This document shows positions 23,401 through 35,200 of a stretch of DNA of 64,000 nt, piece after piece. The stretch is from Hoplostethus atlanticus (taxonomy: Eukaryota > Chordata > Actinopteri > Trachichthyiformes > Trachichthyidae). Numbering within the stretch: the first letter of the stretch is position 1; each line of letters begins with the position of its first letter. The stretch spans positions 930,001 to 994,000 of the forward strand of contig JAXDDX010000043.1 in the NCBI GenBank assembly GCA_034670405.1, given 5' to 3'. The notes beneath the pieces are model-generated. The model had not been told where the DNA came from. It was given only the letters and a program-made list of their open reading frames with translations, and ran no database searches. The translations under genes and the position numbers were made by a program.

Positions 23401-25131
23401 CTACCTTAAAGGATAATTCTGGTTGGTTTTAGAGCAATGATGGAAAATGATGTTTAAAGTCCTCTTTCAGTATCACCCATTTCAAATGTGATGTCTGATT
23501 GTTTAGACCACAGTCCCAGTCAAAACAAGGCTCAGGTGTAACACAGTGAGGCCAATCAGCTGGTCTTTTTTTGATTGGTAGAAATAAGCTGTCACTCCTA
23601 CTTTGCCATGTAAACCAATGCTTTACTCTCAAGGCTTGTTTAAACATTTTCATATTATCTGTCAAGTCAGTGTAAGGGGGCCTTAAATTAGCATATGTGT
23701 AAAGTTAGCATATGTGAATTGTGAAAAGCTCGGGCTTGTGCCTAACCAAATTGAACCAACAAAGCAAACTAAATCAATAAAACACCTACTTTTTTTACCA
23801 TTGAATGACGAAAACATGCTGAGTATGTTGATGAAATTGATCAACATACATCAACATACATCATACATCAACATCAACATGATCAAATTGATCAACATAC
23901 TCCTGTAAATAATCAATAAACAAACAAATAGCTAGATAGCTTAAGGGAGGGAGGTAGGTAGGTAGGCAGGCAGGTAGGGCTGTCATCAAACCAAAATGTT
24001 TCCCCCACATCCTCAAAAACTGGGCAAATATCCGTCCTTAGTGCTAAGAAGTCCACACTAGCTGACTAAGAAGCAAGTAATGGAATCCAATGAATAATTT
24101 TGAAGCAATGGCCAAGCCCAAATCAAAAAGATTATGGGCTCTACTTATTGTGAATCAAGGCGCAGCCCAAGACGCAGGTCTAAAATCTAAGGCGTATGAC
24201 ACAAGTCGATGTGTCCAGTGTATTGGTGGTGCAACTGTGGTGCAGAGGTTGGATTAAGAGGAATACATTATCAGTAGGTGTAGTGGGGGCTGGCTTCAAT
24301 TCTGGCCAATCAAATCAGCTCATTTCATCCCCTTTAAAAACAGTGCGTTCACACAATGTCGTATTGACAATTTTGTGATGTTTGTGAATATTGACTGCAC
24401 AGCAGTTGCGCTGGCTCAAAAATAGAACCATATAACTTTATAAGAAATTTTCAATTTTATTAAATTTAAAGTGTGAACGTCTCTGGTGAAACTGAAATAA
24501 TAGGGATAATTCTAAGCATAGGTACAGGGAACTATGGGTGAATTTTAGCTGTACTTGATGTCAAGATGAGGTGTTGTGGGTGGGGAATTCTGGAAATCCA
24601 GAAATCACTGTTGAGCTTTCTGGAGGTGTTGTGGGCCTAATTCAACAAAATATATGTGATAGGACATGTCCACTTAATAAACCCCTGTGAAATACCTGCA
24701 CTCACACATGCAACCCTGTATCACTTACATTAGTTTAATAGGCTAGTGAATGGTGCTGCCGTCTGATAGTCCTGTAATATTTAGATGAGGTGGCTAGTAA
24801 ATGATGCTGCTGTCTGACAGAAAAGGCCCAGGTTGAAAAAAAGGAATTATCCTTTAGTAGGTCAATTTTCAAATGTGTTCAATACTTAAATGTCTTTATG
24901 AATGGTCATTTGTTTCTCTTTTCATTGTACTCACCCTGATAAATGAAGATCATCTTGAGTTCTTTACAAGACAATTGCTTGTTTTACACCCAGTAGACAG
25001 TGAAAGGATTCCATGATAACAGCGCTGATTTATGCTGACTCAGATGTAATGTGAGGTACAGAAATGTTCAGTCGTGTCAGTGGTATATACAGTTTTACAG
25101 ATTACATTTACCTTTTTCTCTGGAGCACATA
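20416..25131. other. About 4.7 kb quiet intergenic DNA downstream of LRRC24
   Basis: No coding exon, RNA gene or full element could be supported. Small items are an AAATAAAT run near 21205-21225, a perfect hairpin at 22791-22823, an ATCAACATAC-type short tandem stretch at 23830-23905, and a GGTAGGTAGGCAGG run near 23950-23980. Open frames in this block are short and lack motifs. Confidence 0.4.
22791..22823. repeat. Perfect 15-bp-arm hairpin
   Basis: The arms ATAGATTCACCCTAT and ATAGGGTGAATCTAT are exact inverse copies separated by TAA. The hairpin stands alone with no T-run, so it is not a simple terminator. Its function is unknown. Confidence 0.85.
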
Positions 25132-25400
25132 CCCATCTATTTGCCTCACCATTGGCTTATATTGGAGTACGGGGCCTTTGAATACCCATCTGTTAGCCTA
25201 GTTACCACTAATTTATATTGGACTATGTTGTCACAATATACTCATCTATCAGCCTACTTACCATTGAGTTACATCACTGAGTGGGGTCACAGTGCACCTA
25301 CTGATCAGCCTAGTTATGACTGACTTTTGAATGTGAGATCACAGTACACTTGACAATCAGCCTAATTACTATTGACTGGAATATGAGCTCTTACCAGTAT
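25132..25400. repeat. Degenerate minisatellite, about five units of 53 bp
   Basis: Successive units begin CCCATCTATTTGCCTCACCA, CCCATCTGTTAGCCTAGTTA, CTCATCTATCAGCCTACTTA, CACCTACTGATCAGCCTAG and CACTTGACAATCAGCCTAAT. They share ATC(T/A)(A/G)TCAGCCTA-TTACCATTGA-type cores. Unit lengths are 52-54 bp. The array lies about 450 bp beyond the LRRC24 stop codon, in or near the 3' UTR. Confidence 0.75.
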
Positions 25401-25844
25401 GTCCAGCTCCTCTATTATCACTACATCATTGGCAGTGAGTCTTGTATTACCAAAGCCATTTTAGCAAACAGCAAATCTTGGGCCAATGTCTCAATCGGCA
25501 TGACTCAGTCTTAGATGAGGTTTTTCATGACTGAATGTAACACAAGCTTTTTCATTAGTGATCCATCACATATTGCCTTCATATCATCTCTTTGTATTAC
25601 CTATTCTTCCCTCCTCCAGGACCAGTAGATTCTAAAAGTGAATACTTCCACAGGAATGAGTATTCCTTATTCATGATCAGTTTCCAGCATTAGATTGCTA
25701 ACTTCCTTAAGATATGACTTTGCGGTGCACTTGTGTCTCAGAAACACACAGCTCCTGCTGCATTAAAACCATACGCTACAGCAGTATAATCCAACAGTAG
25801 ATCCCCTCTCTGTCTGTGATGATCCAATGGATCCTCCCCTCCCT
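25401..25844 (-). other. Likely start of the LRRC24 3' UTR
   Basis: The sequence directly follows the stop codon on the minus strand and contains no further open frame. I did not find a convincing AATAAA on the minus strand close by, so the transcript end is not placed. Confidence 0.4.
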
Positions 25845-26255
25845 TCAACAGTGGATCTCATAGGCAATCTGTGAGTCCATGAAGAGGCCTGTATGGTTGA
25901 GAAACATCCCTTCGGCCTCTGATGTGATCACAGGCTCAGCCTCCCCTCCCTCCCCTGCCATCCTCCGCATGGTCTGTATGTCAGGCTCCTGCTGCTGCTG
26001 TTTGTTGGGGGCTAGGGCCGGGCTCATGGTCTGGCCAGGCCCCGAGGAGAGGGCGGGGCTGGAGGACAGGGCCTCGGATGGGGTGGGGTAGGCCAGATTG
26101 GTGGTGGTAACAGCCGTGGGCGGTGCAGGTGGCAACACAGGTTTGGCCCTGTTGAGGACGTACATCTCATGGCCACGCTCATCGCGGTACTCCTCCAGCT
26201 GGGCGAACGTGGTTGGGCCATCAGAATAGTCATTGACGTAGAGGATGCTCTCCTC
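25845..26255 (-). CDS. lrrc24: lrrc24 coding exon 7: cytoplasmic tail
   Basis: The exon is 411 nt including the stop, after acceptor TTGATGTGCAG. It reads [20 protein letters not shown] and [18 protein letters not shown], then a Pro/Ser/Thr-rich region with QQQQ, and closes [11 protein letters not shown]. The [21 protein letters not shown] block and the IHC end are the most LRRC24-specific parts of the protein. Confidence 0.93.
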   Translation of the reverse strand, partial: EESILYVNDYSDGPTTFAQLEEYRDERGHEMYVLNRAKPVLPPAPPTAVTTTNLAYPTPSEALSSSPALSSGPGQTMSPALAPNKQQQQEPDIQTMRRMAGEGGEAEPVITSEAEGMFLNHTGLFMDSQIAYEIHC

Positions 26256-29200
26256 CTGCACATCAAGATGGAGCTTAATTAATGTTATCCACAGAGCATT
26301 ACAACAAAATACATGTCATTAGTGTCATTAAGTGTTATACAAATACACTGAATGGCATACACTTTCAATTTAATCAATTGAAAATGTAAACAAAAATTCT
26401 GTTTTGTTGCTAATAATACACCTTTCACACCGGAGCAACGACCCGAGTTATTCCCGCGTCAGGCGTTGGTGTGAATGAGTCGACCCGGGTCCGCTACGTT
26501 GCTCTCGACCTGGGTTATTCCCAGGTTGGACATGGCTCGGCTGCAGTGTGAACGGGGCGACCTGGGTTATGCAATTGACGGGAACCTTATTGAACGAACC
26601 AATAGAACGAATAACAATTCTCCAGCTTTCAACGCAGACTGAAAACCCAGCTGAATCCCAGAAATACTACCCTGACCCTTCCTCTTAGCACTTGCTTATT
26701 TGTCTTCACTTATTTGTCTTAGCTCTTGTTTATTTGCTTCACTTATTTGTCTCATTTGTTTAAATAAAAAGTAGGTAGCTAACTTATTGCACTTTCACCT
26801 TAGCACTAGTTATGCTCTTAGATGCTTGTTTTAGAAAGGAAATGCACTTACAATTTCTGGTGACTAGTAGTTCTCTTGCCTACCTATGTTGAATGCACTT
26901 ATTGTAAGTCGCTTTGGATAAAAGTGTCTGTTAAATGCCTGTAATATAATGTAATGTAATGTAAGAAGAAATAAAGCGACAAATTACCGGGACGGTAAAA
27001 GATTAAATTATATATGGCGTAGATAATATAATACGGCAATATCACACAGGAAATATGGCAATATGGCAAAATCACACAGACAACACGGCAAAATCACACA
27101 GGCAATATGGCAATACACAGTTACTACTGTGTAGCAGTGACGTATACAAATGTAAATATGGTGACACGGGTCTTGTGCGGTCTGGTTTGAATGGTGACGA
27201 CCCTGGTTATTCCCATTCAGACCAGAAGTTTGGTCTGAATGGGTCCAACACGGGAATGACCTGTGTTCAACAACCCGTGTAAATCCTGGGATTTGTGTGT
27301 GAAAGGGGTATAACAGAGCAGTTACTAGGACTGGGTATCAACATTCTGTAGTTTTTAGGTACTGACCAAATCACATCAATACTATTTGACAAAAAAAAAA
27401 GTCAAGACATTCGGTGCCATCCTCCAGTACTTAATGGTCAAAGAAGTGCTGTTCTTGTCACATGAGATAATATAATATAACAACAAACCACACTGTGTGA
27501 AATGCAAGAAGTATCATTTGTCATGGTTGTAGCTACACTTACAATATTTAAAACAGCTTTCCAAAATGAAACGCAGTTGATGCAACACAATATTGAAACG
27601 TAACGTAGTCTGACGTAACCACAGCCAGTGATGACCACTCGTTACTGCTAGCCTCCTACAGACAAATTTGCTAAGTAATAATGATATTATCCAACACAAA
27701 GAACATGGGCTTCTTTCTAGGCTCACTATTTTGCACCAACGTTCAACAATCTACAGGGAGAAATCCATCACCAATTTCTTCACAGACAGCAGCCTCAATG
27801 AACAACAATGCAGCGCAGTGACAGAATATGTTGCGTTTTACATAAGGGGTGTGACTCTCCTTTTATCTCCACTGGCAAAAACAGCTAGGCTACTCCTACT
27901 TCATTATTAGAAAAAGTATTATTTGGTATCAATATCGAATATTTGTTATCAGGTACCCAAATCAATACCCAGCCGTGGCATTTACTCTCATTTAGTACTT
28001 AACAAGTGGGACATGAAACCTTTTTGTTTAATTATGGTTAAAAATTATGTTTTTTAATTTTGAAGATATTCCACTTGCTGAATTGAACACAGCAGTCACA
28101 CACCTTCTCGGCTCCGTCAGCATCTTTCTCTCTTTGGTGATGCCGGCTGTAGATCATGGCGACTAATAGGAGTGCGGTGAGAGTCAGGAGTGAGATGCCT
28201 ATAGCTATGGCTGTCTGAGTGGCAGCCCCCAGAGCACTGAAAGCCATGCTGCCCAGGGCATACAGTGGCTCGCGACTAACATCTGAGCCAACAGCTGGAC
28301 GATGGTTCCTCAGCCGTGGCCAAGAGGGAGAGTAGGGCGAGGAGACCTGGGACCACGAGGCCCAGATAGAGGAGGAAGAGGAGGAGGAGGAAGTGGATGA
28401 GTTTATAGCCAGCTGAAAGGTCACCCTGGCCACACCCCCTGCGTTCCAGGCTTCACATTCGTAGAAGCCTGCGTGAGCCACAGTCACGTTACTGAGAAAC
28501 AGCATGCCGCTGCCAGTGTCAGGGTCAAAGCGCTCGCCATCGATTTTCTGCAGACGGACTCTGTCTTCCTCCGAGTGCTCCTCTGCTGCTCCTCCGCCTC
28601 CTCCAGCACCCAGCTCCTGCACCAGGCCTCTGGGAGACAGCACCACTTTGCCTTGGGACGCCTTCCTCCAGGTCACCTGCAGATGCATAAAATATTTTCA
28701 TTATAAATGTCTTCACAATCAGGAATTTGTGCAGGTGCAAAAATAAGTGAACCTCCTTGAGCATTAGCTGTATGCAATAGATAGAATAATTAGGTATGAA
28801 GTTAACCAATAAAAGGTCAGATTTTGTGGAGGAGTTTGTGTGGCACTCCCATAAATATAGGTAAGAAACATGGTCAGTTTGGTGTTACCCATGCAAGTGA
28901 AAGACAAACACTACGCCTCAATCTAAGGAGACCTCAGAGGACAAAGTGAGTAGTGAGTGTGCATCAGTCTGGAGAATTTGGGCTCAGTCCACTGTGAGAC
29001 AAATAAAATGCAATGGTAGAGCATTTAACATGACAGCGATTCTGTCTACAAGTGGATCCTTCAAAAATATCACCAAAAGTTGAATTAATTAGAAAGATAC
29101 TGTGTTAAGAAGTAGAAGTAGTAAAAGCAGAAGTAATAGCAGAAGTCACTGCACGGTGGGAATGGTGACGTGTGACACCGTGGAACATCAGATTTTGCGT

Positions 29201-32200
29201 CACTTCACACAAATTGCCGTTGACTTGGAATGTCTAGACGAAAACTCTCCCCCCTCCCCTTCCAACACGTCGAGTCCGAGTGTAGCCTTTCACATGTAAA
29301 TGAAACACTGGTTGGGTATTCAAATTCAAACAAGACGATTAGGGACAGGGTGAAAGCAACCATGGTTAAGACCTACACATTTGTCATTTTACTTAGGGGG
29401 TGAAGTTTTTTCTCTCTGGCAGAATTGATAAGATAGCCTATTTGGTGGTCAGAAAAATTTTGCACATGCAGCCATATCATGCTGCATAACAGGCTATACG
29501 AGCCTTGCAGTGTATGCCAAACTATTGCCTGTTTGTTTCAAATCTCTCGGATAATTCGATTATTCAAAAGCCTATTGCAATTAGTTTGAAGCAGCGATAG
29601 TGACTTTAGTCGTGTGAGAGTTATGTTATTACCAGCCAGGTTAGGTGTCAAAGGTGAAGTTATGTCATGACGAGAAAAAAAAGGTAGGTTAGGCTACACA
29701 GCCGCGAGATCGTTGTTACATTCTACCCAGTGGTGTAGTCTAGTTTATTGTAGTGGGTATACTGTGATGATTCCCTCCCAGCCCCTAACGGTTGGACTGA
29801 CACGTCCCTTATTTTTAGAAGTTTCTCCTAACTCTAAGGCTACATCCACACTAATACATTTTCATTTTATAACAGAGTTTTGAAACTAAAACGATCTCGG
29901 TTTTAGCACCGTTTCAGAAATGATCTCCATACTAACACGCCTGAAAATGCATATCACGTGACCATTCACCTACACTGGGCATGCACGTGCCGGTGTAAAC
30001 AGGAAGCAGATTGTCTGCTTTGCTGTTGCTTAGTTATACGTTACTACGAAGAACAGCAATGGTGAATAGTAAAAGCAGAGATTTCTTTGTTTGGAAGGAT
30101 GACGAGGTGGAACTGTTACTGAGAGTAACAAACGAGTACAAGGCGGTAAACGCGGCGGAAAATATAGATTGGGAGTCGTCGCAAAGCAAATACGGCGACA
30201 TTACAGGGGTACCAGGAGCACTATCCATCGCCAGGGAATGATACGTCTGACTGATAAAACCCAATCAGGAAGCGAACGTGGGTGTCTCTTTCATCGTTTT
30301 CAGAAGTCTCGGTTTCTGCCCGTCCACACTAAAACGCAACCCCGGAGTTTTAAAACTAAAATGGGGTCACCATCGTTTTAAAAAGTCTTCGTTTTAAGGG
30401 TTCCAAAACGCCGGAGTAGTGTGGACGCTAGGCGTAAACGTAGCAAAAGTTATACGTTTTAAAACAAAAACGTATTAATGTGGATGTAGCCTAAGACTTT
30501 CACTTGCCAGGTGTAACGTTAGCATCAGGCTCCTTTTATGTAACGTTATTTTCTGTAGTGTCATCTGCAGTGTCCTTTGAAGCAGCAGTAGCTTCAGGGC
30601 CAGGCTTACGAAAACACTCAGAGTGTCGTTTGCTTTCGTTTCATATCTCCTTTGGTAGTATATGCTACAATACTATAGAATAGTGATTCTACATTAACGT
30701 TAGCTCATTTTAAACTTGCATTTGCTACAGAGCTACTGTCGAGCTGGGAAAATGACCGTCAAGCAACTGTGTTCGTTGGTAGGTGACGTCAGGTCTAGGT
30801 CATGGCCAAACTCGCATGTCCGCACTTCGTAACACAGACAAAGAGTGTACAGGGTGAATTTTATGAATGGAAGTGAATGGAGGAGATGCCTTCCCCTGCT
30901 AAACTTATTTTATTGCAGTTATACTCTCTCACCCTGACGCGCACACTCTCACACATTCACACACAGGTTAAAAAGGCCCCAGCTGCAATCAGTCTCAACT
31001 GGCTGCAGCTGGTACCGGATCCAGGAAAGAAGCAGTCCACCAACTCACCTCTTCACATGCTGAGATGGACACATGTATGCCTATTCGTTTTTTAAATAAT
31101 ATTTTAGTGGAAGGAGATCTCTGTTTCGGACTTGAGAAAACTTGAGATTCCACGGCAACGTTACAAACATTTATTCAACGTCACTATCGATGGCTGGACG
31201 TGACGTAGTACCAAACAACCAGCCAATGGGAACGTCTAAAAGTCCACACAGAGACTGTTTGATTCCCGAAAGAAGACGCTGTTTTATTCAAAGATTATCG
31301 CCCAGATTTACTAGAAGATTTTTTTTCAAGAGATTTTGGAACGGGTCCTTTCACTAACCCGACATCGGTTCAGTCAGCTGATGCCACTCCGATTCGCCCT
31401 AGTAGCTTGGGGCATCTAGATGCAAATTTGGTCATGGCTGCCATTGGAAGAGTTGGACGGACTTTGAGTGACCTGTGACCAAGTAGGGAAAATCAATGGA
31501 CGACTTGATGCAATGGATACACGATACATGCAATTGAGGAGAGTAACAAGCACCGCAATGACACGGATATAATCTCTCCCCCCTCCAAGAGGCCGGTGCC
31601 ATCGACTAGATGGACACACTGTCCAAACATGGCGGTGAGTGTTAAACTTGGCTAACGTTATAGCTAACCCAGTTTGACCATAGCCTCAGCTGGACGTTTT
31701 CTCACTAACTAATATGTAAGATATGTTGCTGTGGCAAGTTGCCACCATACCGGGGTTCGTGACAGACAGAGACGACGCATGAGGAGAGTCAAGTGGCCAG
31801 CAGGGCTGTTTTATTAACTACACCAATAAACCCGGCCCGGTGTTGACGGCAGTTGGCGCCGTCTCCCTCTGCTGACGCACCTCAGTCCCCCCCAGCGGGT
31901 CAGCCGCAGAACCCCAAAGCCGGCCAGCCTGCCAGGCTTCCAGGGGCATCCTGCCCCAACCCCGACTGTCACCAGCTCTTGCAGGCGGCTCCCGACTGCA
32001 CCCCCGGGGACCTCCGTCGGTTGTCGCCGCGGAGGGAGATGCACGCTCTCCCACTCCGTCGTCCTCTCCAGCTCGTGCCCTCGCCTCTGTCCTGGCACTC
32101 CAGCCGTGAACCCCGCTCAGACGCGGCTGCTGCTGGCTCATTCTCCTCCCAGTCGACCCCCGATCCTCCCGATCGCCTGTCGACTCCAATCACTCCGCCA

Positions 32201-35200
32201 GCCTCTCACACTGGCGCACTCTCGCTCATGTGTTTCTAATGTGTTACAGGATGCGGTACGGAGTCTGCACAACAATGAGAACAAGATCCAACGATATGAT
32301 CTACAAGAAGGGTTGTGACCGTTTGCATGTTGGAGCTAGATCGGTAGAACTTCAATGTTAACGTTACAGCCTAATTAGGAAACAACCAACACTGAACAAT
32401 CTGTTTCTGTTTCAACAGCATAATCTCTCCACACAACGAGGCGGTTACAACGTCACTGCAGAAGGAGGTCGTCACCAGTTTTCCTGATATTGATGTGGAT
32501 GTTATCACGGGTGAGCGAAACCTTTCAAAATTAGCATGGTGTTAAAGGCTGATATTGAGTCATAATGTTAGAACCACACCAGTCCTATTTAACATGCCTT
32601 TCCAGTGCATTTTTAGGTTAGCACAACTGTCGGAGCTCTGCCAGGTTCTTCAGGGCAGGCTGGAGGAAGACCACGGCTACCTACACAGCCATCGCCCCAG
32701 GCAGCAGTCTGCCGCCTTTTCAGACCGTCAGCCCAGACTTAGCCCAGATTTAGACCCCAACTTTAAGCCATTCTTTTATTATTTTGTTAATTTTTTTTTC
32801 TTCACTTTTTTTATATTTGCATTGCAGTGTTCCCTGTGTGTGTTTGAGTGTATTTACCCACTTACGTTCACTGGTTTGCACCTGTGTATTTATTCATTTA
32901 TTACTTGGTTTCACTTTTTGTTCCTTGCACTGTCCCTTTTTTGTAAATGCAATGAACCACTTTTATAGACATAATATTGCCTACTGCTTTTGGGGCTTGG
33001 GTGTACACTAATTATGTGCTGACAAGAGTTAATGTAATAAACAAGAAAAATCGTCTGATTTTGAAATGGCTATTTCAGAATGAATAGGCTACATTATAAT
33101 AAAAGTAATCTATAGCTTTTATAGCCTCTATAGCACTGCCCCTCTTATGCGCACACACACACTTAGGAAGCAACTACACATAATTTATATTACATATACA
33201 AATATTTTCATATTTTATATTTATATTTCTATACCATTGTAAATACTGCTCTTACTGTAAATATTGTGCTGCTTTTTTATTGTAAATACTGTGACTGTTG
33301 TTGTCCTTTGCACATTCCCGTTGAGCATTGCCACTTTTCATTTCACTGCACACCCTGTGTGTGTATGTGACAAATAAAGTTCTTGAATCTTGAATCTTGA
33401 GCCTAGCCTATGGGAGGAGTTAAGCTAGGCACAGAACCAATGAAACTTGTCCTAGGACATATGAATGGCCAGTAAAATCCCATTTAACGTCATCAGTCTT
33501 AGCTGGTCTTCCAATGAAATTGAAAGCTATTACTGCATTGTGCTGCCCACGTGGGTCTGGGAACGTGAACTGCGATAGGGAACGCAGGTGTGAAAATTCC
33601 CTTTATTCTAACGAGGTAAGTAATCTGCCCCCCATCGAGATTGATGGCAGATGTTCCACAGGTGAAAACGACTCCCGTGCCCAAACGGGGGTACATTTCC
33701 GCCTGTTTCGGAGCCACATGATTTTATATTCGTGGGTCATTAACTGCTGATCACTACCGAATAGATTAAGTGCCGTGGAGCTTTGCGGCTCTCTTCGGAG
33801 TTGGAAACGGGGCTTTTCATGCAGTGAGTAGGTCTCTGTTCTCTGGACATTGTGAAAGACAGTCTCTGTCTCCATCTAGTGGATTGTACTAACAGAGCCT
33901 CCTGTTGCGAAAATGAAAGTGAAACTTAACTTCATAATGTATTCCTATGGGATCAAAAATTGCAAATAAAATAGCAAAAAAAGTTGTTGGACCTAGCCCA
34001 TTAGCAGCTGGACAATTTTGCAGTAGAAGGAGATCGAGACAGAGGTATAGTGCAACGCACTAGCGAGCGGGGAGCGAAGGCTAGCCCGTCTGGTCCGATC
34101 CCACAGAAGAGCTCCTGTAGCACAAATTGCTGAAAAAGTTAATGCTGGCTATGATAGAAAGGTGTCAGAACACACATCTGCAGCTGTGTATGGGGCTGCG
34201 TAGCCGCAGACCAGTCAGAGTGCCCATGCTGACCCCTGTCCACCGCCAAAAGTGCCTACAATGGGCACATAAGCGTCAGAACTGGACCATGGAGCAATGG
34301 AAGAAGGTGGCCTGGTCTGATGAATCACATTTTCTTTTACATCATGTGGACGGTGCGTGTGCGTCGTTTACCTGGGGAAGAGACGGCACCAGGATGCACT
34401 ATAGGAAGAAGGCAAGCCGGCGGAGGCAGTGTGATGCTCTGGGCAATGTTCTGCTGGGAAACCTTCGGTCCTGGCATTCATGTGGATGTTACTTTGACAC
34501 GTACCACCTACCTAAACATTGTTGCAGACCAAGTACACGTCCTTCATGGCAACGGTATTCCCTGATGGCAGTGGCCTCTTTCAGCAGGATAATGCGCCCT
34601 GCCACACTGCAAAAATTGTTCAGGAATGGTTTGAGGAACATGACAAAGAGTTCAAGGTGTTGACTTGGCCACCAAATTCCCCAGATCTCAATCCGATTGA
34701 GCATCTGTGGGATGTGCTGGAAAAAGAAGTCCGATTCATGGAGGCCACACCTCGCAACTCACAGGACTTAAAGGACTGCTGCTAACGTCTTGGTGCCAGA
34801 TACCACAGGACACCTTCAGAAGTCTTGTGGAGTCCATGCCTCGATGGATCAGAGCTGTTTTGGTGGCACGAGGGGGACCTACACAATATTAGGCAGGTGG
34901 TTTTAATGTTATGGCTGGTGTAAATAGTACATGCAACTTCATACCTTGCATCACAATGAATAAATATTTACAAAATACATCATGAAATATAATTCCCATA
35001 CATTACACCATAAATAAACTATAACACCTAAAACCCTATATACATTCTCCCCCTTATGCCATTTTATCCCATAATCCCTCCCGGAACCATTAAATGTGCC
35101 CCCGGGGACTCTTTTCGCCCGAACACCCTGGAGCAGACAGAGACAAGACGGGTAAGTAAATATATTACACACACACACCACTCTTGCACTTAAAAACACA

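Noticed and set aside
23790-23910. ATCAACATAC repeats as a possible CRISPR-like array
   Set aside because: Units are short, overlapping and without spacers; this is a simple tandem tract in a vertebrate genome.
25879-26266. Open frames on other frames over exon 7 of lrrc24
   Set aside because: They are shadows of the GC-rich coding exon; the minus-strand frame ending YEIHC is the one supported by family match and splice phase.
31818-32239. Overlapping long frames on both strands (128 and 123 codons) as a host gene
   Set aside because: GC-rich LTR-like repeat DNA shared with 50.3 kb; frames are Pro/Arg/Ser-rich without domains.
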